A DNA stretch of 8,136 nt from assembly GCA_026419705.1 (NCBI GenBank), contig JANZYY010000214.1, forward strand, positions 1-8,136, written 5' to 3'. The position numbers were made by a program, and so were the translations under genes. Under the pieces are notes generated by a model. That model worked only from the letters and a program-made list of their open reading frames with translations, did no database searches and had not been told where the DNA came from. Source of the DNA: Fischerella sp. GTDB lineage: Bacteria > Cyanobacteriota > Cyanobacteriia > Cyanobacteriales > Nostocaceae. Position 1 is the stretch's first letter. Every line of letters begins with the position of its first letter. Positions 1 to 5,919 of the stretch are shown piece by piece.

Positions 1-19
1 AGATGTGTATAAGAGACAG
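1..19 (+). other. Nextera/Tn5 mosaic-end adapter (artefact)
   Basis: The bases AGATGTGTATAAGAGACAG are exactly the 19-bp Tn5 mosaic end used in Nextera libraries. They sit flush with the left edge, so this is an untrimmed library adapter and the genomic sequence begins at base 20. In the frame of the downstream gene the adapter translates as MCIRDR, a well-known false N-terminus in deposited proteins, so the ATG at 3 is not a real start codon. Confidence 0.97.
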
Positions 20-545
20 GGCTAAACCTTACGCGCTTGACTTGAACCGTGTAGTCATCATCGGTCACTCGGCAGGCGGGCATCTTGGAACTTGGGCGGC
101 AGCCCGACATCGGCTCCCCAAACAGAGTCACTTCTTGTTTAAAGAGCCGTTGCGCGTCGTAGGTGTCGTTAATTTGGCGGGAATTGCCGATCTAGAAGCA
201 TTTTTGCCAATGCAGAACCAATCTTGTGGTGAACCTGTGATTACAACGCTGATCGGAGGCTTACCTGCCGAAGTGCCGGATCGGTATAGATTGGCATCAC
301 CATCAAATCTTTTGCCCCTAGGCGTGAAACAGATATTAATCTACGGCGCTCAGGATAAAGTTGTACCTCCGTGGTTGGGACAACAGTATATGAAAGCAGC
401 CAGGAAGACGGGTGACGATGTGACCTTTGCATCTATAGAAAACACATCACATTTTGAACTTATCGCTCCTGGGTCTGAAGTTTGGTACAAGGTTGAGGAG
501 GCGGTGCTTGCGATGCTGAAGTTAAAAAAGAAACCCCTAAAGTAG
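20..545 (+). CDS. alpha/beta hydrolase, 5'-truncated by contig end
   Basis: This is the C-terminal part (about 174 residues) of a serine hydrolase of the alpha/beta-hydrolase fold, close to the BD-FAE / kynurenine-formamidase-like esterases. Visible parts: the nucleophile elbow GHSAGG with the catalytic Ser encoded at 69-71; a lid region with GGLPAEVPDRYRLASPSNLL; the acid in YGAQDKVVPP (Asp at 354-356); and the His in NTSHFEL (450-452). The catalytic triad is therefore complete. The oxyanion-hole HGGG-type motif expected upstream is missing because the gene is cut by the adapter at base 20. It ends with a lysine-rich tail and TAG at 543-545. The substrate cannot be told from sequence; esters or formamides are usual for the family. 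No attC site separates it from the GNAT gene 86 bases downstream. The fold is sure, the exact family less so. Confidence 0.88.
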
Positions 546-631
546 CTCGACCTGCATCTAACAGGATGCTTAAACAGATAGGTACGATCGCATCTTCCCC
601 TTGAGATGACTTTCAGCCAAGGATGATTTTT

Positions 632-1113
632 ATGGCAGTGATTATCAGAAATGCCCTTGATCAAGAGTTTGATGAGATTGCGTTTCTCAATGTAGAAGCC
701 TATCGTGAATATTCTCATGTCCTGACCTTGGACAATTGCGAGAAGATGCAAACGAACTTATTCAACGTGGCAGAAATCGCAAAGCCGGGACGATCGATCG
801 TTGCTGAACAAAATCAAGCGTTAGTTGGGTCAGTGGTTTACCATCCTCCCGGAGCATCGAGTCGCAGTCTGTTTCAACCAGAACGGGCATCGTGCGGATG
901 TTAGCCGTATTGCCTCAGTACCGGAATCAGGGAATTGGACGGCAACTCAGTTTGGACTGCGTTCATCGAGCGAAGCAAGACAAAGCAGTGGTGTTTGGAC
1001 TGCATACAAGCCAGTTAATGGTCGCTGCAAGAACAATGTATAAAAGACTAGGTTTTGAACAGGATATTGAGTTGCCTAGCAACTTTTTGGTGGAGTCGTC
1101 GCCAGCGAGATAA
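632..1113 (+). pseudogene. GNAT N-acetyltransferase, frameshifted
   Basis: This is a GNAT-family acetyltransferase (transfers acetyl from acetyl-CoA to an unknown amine) split over two frames. The first part (632 to about 890) reads MAVIIRNALDQEFDEIAFLN through LVGSVVYHPPGASSRSLFQP. The second (about 892 to 1113) reads VRMLAVLPQYRNQGIGRQL, which carries the acetyl-CoA binding loop (R/QxxGxG: RNQGIG) and the C-terminal LYxRLGF-type motif (MYKRLGF). Inserting one G near 891-893 would join them as ...RAS-VRMLAVLP..., so a single-base deletion is the likely lesion. ATG 632 is preferred to ATG 623 because AAGGA at 619-623 is a Shine-Dalgarno with about 8 bases of spacing. After ELPSNF the usual family ending is replaced by LVESSPAR, and the stop (1111-1113) lies inside the left core of the attC at 1108. 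The gene therefore looks both frameshifted and altered at its 3' end. Confidence 0.85.
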
Positions 1114-1196
1114 CAATCCCAATGCACACCGACCGTTTAGAGGTTGTCTGTTGGGCGTTCAAGGTTACTAGCGGTGGGTGGTTGGGGTCGTTAGCT
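1108..1196 (+). other. attC site 1 (integron cassette recombination site)
   Basis: An 89-base element with left core AGATAAC (1108-1114) and right core GTTAGCT (1190-1196). The right core's reverse complement AGCTAAC differs from the left core at one base. The arms pair imperfectly: AATCCCAATGCACACCG on the left matches the reverse complement of the right arm at CCCAA and CACCG, with an unpaired base between, as attC sites have. Cutting at G^TT gives a cassette start at 1191. The stop codon of the GNAT gene lies in the left core, a common arrangement for cassette genes. The sixth base of the right core departs from the GTTRRRY consensus. Confidence 0.75.
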
Positions 1197-1468
1197 GGAG
1201 CGAGACTTTCTGAAAGCTGAAAGGGTTTCTTTGGAGTGAGAAATTATAGCTGTCATTGTACAGAGAATTGAAGACAAATCGAGTATACTTTTGCCGCCAT
1301 TGTCGTTCGATATCAGGCCAAGACGCAAAGGCGCAAAGAAGATCGCTAGGTTAATGACTTTTGCAAGAGTTTTAATATCTCAGCGATCGCATTCTAAATT
1401 CATTCTAAAAGTTTGAACTCCTAAGTTTCTTGATGTGTTAATTATCAAAATCTTTTTAATATTTGCTT

Positions 1469-1590
1469 ATTGGTATTAAAAGATACTTTAAGACAGCATT
1501 TATCAAGTAAATCTTAAGTCGAATTTGAGAAATGAAGGCGATGTCTGACGACAAAGCTATTCGCGCCTTAATTCTCGGATTAATACCAAT
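1469..1590. repeat. 11-bp inverted repeat pair
   Basis: ATTGGTATTAA at 1469-1479 is matched by its exact complement TTAATACCAAT at 1580-1590, bounding a 122-base AT-rich segment. This has the shape of a miniature inverted-repeat element or a small interspersed repeat. No transposase or clear target duplication is visible, so the nature of the element is open. Confidence 0.4.
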
Positions 1591-1617
1591 TCTTAAAAAT
1601 AGAACTACACATAGTTC

Positions 1618-1643
1618 GTAGTGAGTACTTAAGTACTCACTAC
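1618..1643. repeat. perfect 26-bp palindrome
   Basis: The half GTAGTGAGTACTT (1618-1630) is followed directly by its exact reverse complement (1631-1643), with no spacer. It resembles the short palindromic repeats of the form GTAGTGAG...CTCACTAC that are scattered through cyanobacterial genomes. It could form a cruciform or hairpin in RNA, but no T-run follows on the plus strand, so it is not an obvious terminator. Confidence 0.8.
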
Positions 1644-1774
1644 CAACCAGGAACATTTGTAGTCATTTTTGGAGAAACGGTATAACTTATCAAGGAGTGA
1701 GAGGACTGCAAGCGAAATTTGGATATCTGAAATTACGTGCCTCATCGATCGGAATTACTAGGAGTTGAGAACCA

Positions 1775-2206
1775 ATGACCATGCAACAAATTCTATTCAA
1801 TGCTGGCAATTTGTTTGTCTTGCCATTTTGGATATTGATGATTATCTTTCCTAACTGGCAAGTGACCCGACGAGTTATGCAATCTCTTCTGTGCTTTGTT
1901 CCTCTGGGGTTGCTCTATTTATATTTCTACGTTCGTGTTCTTTCGCCTGAGTTCTTTCAAAGTTTACTAAGTCCGTAGTTAGCTTATATCGCCAGCCTTT
2001 GTGCCAATCAAACAGTCATGGGATGGGTACATTTCCTGGCGATTGACTTATTCGTGGGTCGCTGGATTTACTGGGAAGGGCAACGCACAGAGATCTGGAC
2101 AACCCATTCTCTGTTGCTTCAATTCTTTGCTGATCCTATTGGGATTTTGTCACACATCTTCACGGGTTGGATCGCTCAGAATTTTTTTCCTCACCTGAGA
2201 AAGTAG
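1775..2206 (+). pseudogene. ABA4-like (DUF4281) membrane protein with in-frame amber stop
   Basis: This gene belongs to the ABA4-like family (formerly DUF4281). The plant member ABA4 is needed for neoxanthin formation; the cyanobacterial role is less clear. The frame from ATG 1775 to TAG 2204 spans 143 codons, a normal family length, but TAG at 1976-1978 interrupts it. Translation on both sides is family-like and in the same frame: NLFVLPFWILMIIFPNWQVT, then FVPLGLLYLYFYVRVLSPE, then after the stop MGWVHFLAIDLFVGRWIYWE, then FFADPIGILSHIFTGWI. These give about four membrane segments. The stop follows SP and precedes LAYIASLCANQ; a C-to-T change from CAG (Gln) would explain it. Start support: AGGAG at 1760-1764, 10 bases before the ATG. 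It lies in cassette I and its attC follows 97 bases after the stop. Either a real nonsense mutation or a base error. Confidence 0.85.
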
Positions 2207-2302
2207 TCGATTCATCAAGTTAACACACTCTTTTTTGTGTCCGAAAAGTACCCAGAAAGCGATCGGGGAGGGTGTATTTGAAGGAGATCGGTGGAGAGAT
2301 CC

Positions 2303-2389
2303 AGCTAACAACCCTGTTGGATCGGACTGTGAGGAGATATTGGTGGTTTTGCAAAGGTTACTTGCAGCCGCACAACTCTGCCGTTAGCC
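2303..2389 (+). other. attC site 2
   Basis: An 87-base element with left core AGCTAAC (2303-2309) and right core GTTAGCC (2383-2389), which pair over six bases. Inside, GTTGGATCGGACTG on the left matches the reverse complement of the right arm (GTTGTGCGGCTGC) at GTTG, CGG and CTG, with one extra unpaired A on the left. That bulge is the extrahelical-base pattern of attC sites. Cut point between 2383 and 2384. The right core has C at a position where the consensus expects a purine. Confidence 0.78.
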
Positions 2390-3385
2390 TGCAATCCTAA
2401 TTTTGAGATAGTCTGAGAATGCAACTCGTGGCGAGGTTAGCAATATGAGTTTTGATTTCTCTACCGCCTCAGATTTGACAACAAACCCGTTGAGTTATTT
2501 TTCCGATCTAGGTGAAGATTACGAAAAGTATCGCCCGATTCATCCTGCTTCAGCGATCAACACGATTTTGTCAGCCTTGAGTTCTCCAACTCGGTTAGTG
2601 GCTGCTGATGTTGGAGCAGGGACAGGGATTGGGGCAAGGTTGTTGGCAGATCGAGGCGTTCAGGTTATGGCGATCGAACCCAATACAGATATGAGAATGG
2701 CAGCAACCCCACACGGACGAGTTGAGTTTTTAGCTGGAACGGCTGAACAAATTCCATTGCAGACGGCATCCGTCGATTTAGTCACTTCGTTTCAAGCCTT
2801 TCATTGGTTTGATTTTACAAAGAGTCTCCAAGAGTTTCGCCGTATTTTGAAACCGAGTGGGCGATTAGCATTGGTATGGAGCCTTTGGGATCAAACCGAT
2901 GCTGCTTCAAAGGAATATACCCGTTTAATTTTTGAAGCGTCCAAAGATCTAGAGCGTCAAGCGTAATCTTCGATGCAACCGAGAACATGGTTGAAGAAAT
3001 TACGTTATCAACTGTTTTGGCAAGGATTGTGGCTTCCTGGCTTTGTAGATTTCCAACGACACGAGTTTAGATTTAATCAGCAATTAGATTTGATTGGGTT
3101 GATTGGTTTAGCTCGGAGTCAGGGATTCACTCCAGCAGGAGGAATTGCCCTAGAAAAGTTGATTTCGGAATTAACAGAATTTCACAAGCGCTTTTGCAAT
3201 GTCCAAGGTCAAGTAGAGTTAACTTACTGCACTCGTCTATATGTGGCAACTCCAGCCAGCCCTCGCGTTTAGATTCAGGACGTTGAGTAGTTGCGTAGAT
3301 AAACAGGCTAACAATTTGGTTGCAGCGGCGAGCAGAGCCTTCTCATCTAACGTTCAAGGTGGTTGGTCGCGGCTGCACTTTACCG
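2384..3385 (+). mobile_element. gene cassette II (methyltransferase)
   Basis: A 1002-base segment between the cut points of attC 2 and attC 3. It holds a short leader of 61 bases with a ribosome site, one methyltransferase gene, and its attC (3306-3391), which begins 34 bases after the gene's stop. This is the classical compact layout of a cassette. Base composition is like that of the surrounding cyanobacterial DNA, unlike the next cassette. Confidence 0.7.
2445..3272 (+). pseudogene. class I SAM-dependent methyltransferase, frame-disturbed
   Basis: This is a class I SAM-dependent methyltransferase (Methyltransf_11 type); its substrate is unknown. The N-terminal half reads SYFSDLGEDYEKYRPIHP, then the SAM-binding loop DVGAGTGIGARLLA (residues 55-68), the acidic E78 that would hold the ribose, and the FHWFD and LKPSGRLALVW blocks. 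TAA at 2964-2966 stops the frame after residue 173, yet the same frame resumes as FVDFQRHEFRFNQQLDLIGL to LYVATPASPRV. From 2966 to about 3040 the frame one base earlier reads ENMVEEITLSTVLARIVAS, which looks more like the missing helix than the in-frame text. I infer a one-base loss near 2965 and a compensating gain (or two-base loss) near 3040. Start: ATG 2445 with GAGG at 2433-2436. Without correction only a truncated 173-residue protein would be made. Confidence 0.8.
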
Positions 3386-3391
3386 TTAGGC
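3306..3391 (+). other. attC site 3
   Basis: An 86-base element with left core GGCTAAC (3306-3312) and right core GTTAGGC (3385-3391). The right core fits GTTRRRY exactly. The left arm TTGCAGCGGCGA matches the reverse complement of the right arm (TGCAGCCGCGA) with one mismatch. The cut point G^TT lies between 3385 and 3386. The middle, about 3330-3365, is the variable loop. Confidence 0.85.
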
Positions 3392-4225
3392 ATCACAGAA
3401 GCGTCGTCGCCAGCGACAATCTGAATGAGTCGGCGGATTTTCGTAAAGATCGCTCTGGCAGCGTTGGCATCGACCTTGATGCGAAGTGGTGCTAACGCCC
3501 AAGGCACAAACACAGCGGAGAGAGCTAGTATGTCCTTAGTTGATGTCGATCTTCCTCCCCCTTCCGCAATGAGGGGAGGATGGGCTGCACTCGCAGCAGT
3601 ACTTGCAGCGAGGGGATGGGGACGTGATGTATATGCAGAGCCTAACCAATGGCTCTATCACGACGGTGGTGGTAACTGGGCGTCCCTCCGCTTCGTTGAG
3701 AGCAACAAGATTCTCCTCGTGGGCCACGATCGCGAATATTCCGAGACGTACTTTCGGAAAGCAGCAGAGTACTTTGGAGAAGAAGAAACCGACCTCTTGA
3801 AGGGTGCGCCAGACTGGTGGGGAAGCAAGCTCGACCCTCGTCCGTTTGGGGAATGGATTGGTTTCGTTTACGGATGGGACGGCCGCAGGTGGCAGAGAGC
3901 GGAATATGACGTGCAAGACGGTTTCGAGCAGGTCGGCCTCCTTAAAGCTTGTAGCCTCACCAACATCGAATTGTTGAAGGAGTACGTAGCTGATGCGCCT
4001 GGCCTGTGCGGGATGCCACCCAGTGATGAGGCGCTTCGCGCGTTGGTGTCAGCGGATGCGCAAATAACTCCTGAGATGCTGCAAAGGGTGATTCCGGGCT
4101 GGGATGTCGAGGCCGGCGTTGCTGCTGCTCGAAAATTCCTAGAGATGCGTGTGTGAGCGTTCCGGCTTAATGGCTAACAACTCGTCCAAGTCGATGCCGC
4201 TTCGCGGCGCGGCTCAACTCAGGCG
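3386..4225 (+). mobile_element. gene cassette III (GC-rich, unknown protein)
   Basis: An 840-base segment between the cut points of attC 3 and attC 4, with one open gene filling nearly all of it and the attC starting 16 bases after the stop. It is visibly more GC-rich than its neighbours (36 of 60 bases in 3541-3600) and uses GC-ending codons freely. With its aadA-type attC this points to recent acquisition from a non-cyanobacterial, probably proteobacterial, cassette pool. Confidence 0.8.
3425..4156 (+). CDS. cassette-encoded protein of unknown function, Tat-like N-terminus
   Basis: I do not recognise a function. From ATG 3425 the 243-residue product starts MSRRIFVKIALAALAS, which contains SRRxFVK, close to the twin-arginine export consensus SRRxFLK. 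A hydrophobic stretch and ANA at 23-25, a plausible signal-peptidase site, follow. From ATG 3530 (residue 36) a 208-residue protein without this signal would be made, and that start has the better ribosome site (GGAG at 3517-3520, 9 bases upstream). The body is soluble and aromatic-rich: RGGWAALAAVLAARGWG (50-66), NQWLYHDGGGNW (74-85), DWWGSK (130-135), GEWIGFVYGWDGRRW (142-156), and a helical C-terminus with ITPEMLQRVIPGWD (214-227). It is the only gene of cassette III and has no promoter of its own that I can see. Export versus cytosolic location depends on which start is used. Confidence 0.8.
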   Translation: MSRRIFVKIALAALASTLMRSGANAQGTNTAERASMSLVDVDLPPPSAMRGGWAALAAVLAARGWGRDVYAEPNQWLYHDGGGNWASLRFVESNKILLVGHDREYSETYFRKAAEYFGEEETDLLKGAPDWWGSKLDPRPFGEWIGFVYGWDGRRWQRAEYDVQDGFEQVGLLKACSLTNIELLKEYVADAPGLCGMPPSDEALRALVSADAQITPEMLQRVIPGWDVEAGVAAARKFLEMRV

Positions 4226-4231
4226 TTAGGC
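4172..4231 (+). other. attC site 4, aadA-type 59-base element
   Basis: A 60-base element with left core GGCTAAC (4172-4178) and right core GTTAGGC (4225-4231). It is closely similar along its length to the attC of aadA resistance cassettes as I remember it, including the central hairpin GCCGC-TTC-GCGGC (4196-4208). Arms AGTCGATGCCGC and the reverse complement of the right arm (AGCCGCGCCGC) pair with an extra unpaired A on the left and two G-T pairs. It is the best-conserved attC in the window. Cut between 4225 and 4226. Confidence 0.95.
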
Positions 4232-4262
4232 ACACACTTCCAAGTTCAGGGAGTTGAAGGAT

Positions 4263-5093
4263 ATGGTTCCAAATAAAGACCATCAAACTGCTCTGCCAAT
4301 CAAGTGCGACCTCACACTCATCTATGCTAGCTCTTTCCTCATTGCCATACTTATGGCGACTGTATCTGTCGCTGGGCTTCTATACCGTACCACCATTTAT
4401 CCAACGGAAGAGTTGCTTCGGGCGTTCGTATCCAATGATGTGGTCAATCTCTTCGTCGGGTTACCAATTCTACTTGGCTCAATGTGGTTAACATGGCGTG
4501 GCAAACTGGTTGGGCTACTCTGTTGGCCAGGTGCGCTCTTCTTCGTGTTATATAACTACATAATCTATACCTTTGCTTCGCCGCTTAACTGGGCATTTCT
4601 GTTTTATCTGGCACTAGTTATGCTGAGTGTGTATTCGCTCATCAGTTTAGTTGCAAGTATTGAGGGGAAAGCTGTACACCAACGACTAACTAGCGCTGTG
4701 CCTGAAAGGTTCGCTGGTGGTGTTCTTGTCGGTCTTGGTCTTTTGTTTTTCCTGCGAGTTATTGGTGTTATAGCCAATGCTCTTAACAATGGAACCCTGA
4801 TTGCTGAAACTGAACTTGCGACCAATACTTCGGATTTCTTGATCGCGCCCGCATGGGTCATCGGCGGAATATTGCTCTGGCGGCGCAAAGAGTTTGGGTA
4901 TGTTGCTGGTTTGGGATTGCTCTTTCAAGCTAGTATGCTATTCATCGCTTTGATAATCTTTTTGCTGTTACAGCCATTCTTAACCACTGCTCCATTCGCA
5001 ATAACCGATGTTATGGTAGTCTTTACTATGGGGCTGATTTGCTTCGTTCCGTTTGCGCTGTTTGTGCGTGGAGTAGTGGCAAAGCGCACATAA
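4263..5093 (+). CDS. eight-helix integral membrane protein of unknown function
   Basis: A 276-residue hydrophobic protein of a family I cannot name. Eight membrane segments can be picked out in order: IYASSFLIAILMATVSVAGL; VNLFVGLPILLGSMWL; LLCWPGALFFVLYNYIIYTF; WAFLFYLALVMLSVYSLISL; GGVLVGLGLLFFLRVIGVIA; FLIAPAWVIGGILLW; GLLFQASMLFIALIIFLLL; and VMVVFTMGLICFVPFALFV. Short charged loops (WRGK, LLWRRKE) suggest positive ends on the cytoplasmic side. No transport or catalytic motif was recognised. ATG 4263 is preferred over TTG 4254 because AGGGAG at 4248-4253 is a good ribosome site 9 bases upstream. It begins 32 bases after attC 4, so it is the first gene of the next cassette, but no full attC follows its stop. 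Confidence 0.85.
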   Translation: MVPNKDHQTALPIKCDLTLIYASSFLIAILMATVSVAGLLYRTTIYPTEELLRAFVSNDVVNLFVGLPILLGSMWLTWRGKLVGLLCWPGALFFVLYNYIIYTFASPLNWAFLFYLALVMLSVYSLISLVASIEGKAVHQRLTSAVPERFAGGVLVGLGLLFFLRVIGVIANALNNGTLIAETELATNTSDFLIAPAWVIGGILLWRRKEFGYVAGLGLLFQASMLFIALIIFLLLQPFLTTAPFAITDVMVVFTMGLICFVPFALFVRGVVAKRT

Positions 5094-5200
5094 ACAGTTG
5101 CGTCCTGTTTCAGGTGCGAGTCTTGCCTTCGGTGAGTACGTCTAAACTGTGATTAGGAACTCAATTACCAACTTATGTGTGAGATGGATTGCAGTTGTTT

Positions 5201-5560
5201 CTACAAGTCACTCATCAATTCGAGGTGTAAGTCTTCAAGGCGATCCAGGATTTCGAGAAACTTCTGTCCAAAAGGAGTCAATTGATACTCAACCCGTGGA
5301 GGAACTTCGGGATAGCTTAACCTCTCCAAAATTCTAAACTGAACCATCTTCGCAAGGCGTTCATTTAATACCTTTGTTGTCAGTCCTTTTTTCGTCTTCA
5401 CCAAGGCTCCTGGACGATTTACACCACAGCGGATTTGGTTCAGAATGTGAAGTGTCCATTTACACCCAATGCAATCTTCAAACATCTCAATGAACTTGCT
5501 GGAAGCAGCCGAAAATTTTTCCTGGTTGCGAGGGTTCTGTGAATTCACATTTACTACCAA
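5201..5560 (-). CDS. HxlR-family winged-helix transcriptional regulator
   Basis: A 119-residue DNA-binding regulator of the HxlR (MarR-like winged-helix) family. Diagnostic blocks are CIGCKWTLHILNQIRCGVNR (30-49), the recognition-helix block GLTTKVLNERLAKM (59-72), and the wing with YPEVPPRVEYQLTPFGQKF (83-101), followed by a C-terminal helix used for dimerisation in the family. Cysteines at 30, 33 and 45 could sense thiol-reactive compounds, as in YodB/HypR-type members; this is inference. The start is uncertain: the frame opens at TTG 5558-5560 with GTG at 5546-5548 as an alternative, and no ATG occurs before residue 26. It is divergent from the CxxC gene with a 96-base gap, so it most likely controls that gene and the MOSC gene, and perhaps itself. 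Confidence 0.92.
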   Translation of the reverse strand: MVVNVNSQNPRNQEKFSAASSKFIEMFEDCIGCKWTLHILNQIRCGVNRPGALVKTKKGLTTKVLNERLAKMVQFRILERLSYPEVPPRVEYQLTPFGQKFLEILDRLEDLHLELMSDL

Positions 5561-5590
5561 AACGTATTTACCCGACGAAAAAGTACCTGC

Positions 5591-5636
5591 TTGCGGTTCA
5601 AAGGTGATTTTTCTATCGTTCTAGTGTAGTCCACTA
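5591..5636 (+). promoter_or_regulatory. possible promoter and operator of the CxxC/MOSC genes
   Basis: In the divergent gap, TTGCGG (5591-5596) and TATCGT (5614-5619) are 17 bases apart and could be a weak sigma-70-type promoter. Just downstream is a dyad, TAGTG-TAGTC-CACTA (5622-5636), placed where a repressor such as the divergent HxlR protein could act. The dyad is seen directly; its role and the promoter are inferred and uncertain. Confidence 0.3.
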
Positions 5637-5656
5637 TAGCAACGAGGAATCACAGC

Positions 5657-5899
5657 ATGAAAAGCAAAGGCATTTTTTACATGGGTCGCGGTGATTGTGG
5701 CGTTTGTATTCAAGTCGATCGCGCTATTGTTCAACATCTTGATTCAGAGCGATACGACTTGGAGTATGTGGATTTGACCGAAACGCCCAATCGGATCGCA
5801 CAAGCAGAGTCCGCAGGGGTAAAAACCGTTCCTGCTCTCGTTCTAGATGGACAAGTTTTTCACATTAACTTTGGCGCTGATTTGTCCTCGATCGCATAG
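5657..5899 (+). CDS. glutaredoxin/thioredoxin-fold protein with CGVC motif
   Basis: An 80-residue single-domain thioredoxin-fold protein. The redox motif is C14-G-V-C17 after the first strand (KGIFYMGRGDC), and TVPA at 57-60 supplies the cis-proline next to the active site, followed by the expected strand LVLDGQVFHINFG. The size fits glutaredoxin-like or small thioredoxin-like proteins. CGVC is not the classical CPYC or CGPC, so the redox potential and partner cannot be guessed. The start is sound: GAGG at 5644-5647 lies 9 bases before the ATG. The next gene begins 20 bases after the stop, so the two are probably co-transcribed under the divergent HxlR regulator. Confidence 0.88.
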   Translation: MKSKGIFYMGRGDCGVCIQVDRAIVQHLDSERYDLEYVDLTETPNRIAQAESAGVKTVPALVLDGQVFHINFGADLSSIA

Positions 5900-5919
5900 C
5901 TTACCTGACCATTTTGCTT

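Larger units (their letters stand above)
1197..1774. other. repeat-rich non-coding stretch
   Basis: No credible gene was found in these 578 bases. They hold two CGCAAAG units separated by one base (1324-1338), resembling heptamer repeats common in cyanobacteria; a HIP1 octamer (1383-1390); an 11-bp inverted repeat ATTGGTATTAA at 1469-1479, with its complement at 1580-1590; and a perfect 26-bp palindrome at 1618-1643. The minus-strand frame across 1456-1656 is AT-rich, crosses the palindrome and resembles no protein I know. The Shine-Dalgarno of the next gene (AGGAG, 1760-1764) lies at the right end. Confidence 0.6.
1191..2383 (+). mobile_element. gene cassette I (ABA4-like)
   Basis: This 1193-base segment is bounded by the G^TT cut points of attC 1 and attC 2 and so has the form of one integron cassette: leader, gene, then its own attC at 2303-2389. 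The leader of about 580 bases is unusually long and holds interspersed cyanobacterial repeats and a HIP1 octamer (1383-1390). This suggests insertion into, or long residence of, the cassette in a cyanobacterial genome. Its single gene carries a premature stop. Confidence 0.65.

Noticed and set aside
556..562. ATCTAAC as a left attC core after the hydrolase
   Set aside because: It fits RYYYAAC, but no GTTRRRY core with pairing arms follows before the next gene; a half-site of seven bases is expected by chance.
554..569. GCATC-TAACAG-GATGC hairpin as a terminator of the hydrolase gene
   Set aside because: The stem is only five pairs and no T-run follows.
1456..1656. Minus-strand open frame of 66 codons
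   Set aside because: AT-rich, spans the 26-bp palindrome and inverted repeat, no recognisable domain and no ribosome site; best seen as repeat DNA.
1775..3272. Stop-codon reassignment to explain in-frame TAG and TAA
   Set aside because: Other genes here end normally at both TAG and TAA, and the methyltransferase is better explained by frame changes.
1095..3416. 14-base direct repeat GTCGTCGCCAGCGA at 1095-1108 and 3403-3416
   Set aside because: One copy lies just before an attC and the other just after a different attC, so the positions are not equivalent; a 14-base match in 8 kb is within reach of chance.
3536..3916. Minus-strand frame of 126 codons opposite the cassette III gene
   Set aside because: Lies wholly inside the well-supported plus-strand gene, and its composition (many Ser, Pro, Cys, Arg) is that of an antisense shadow.
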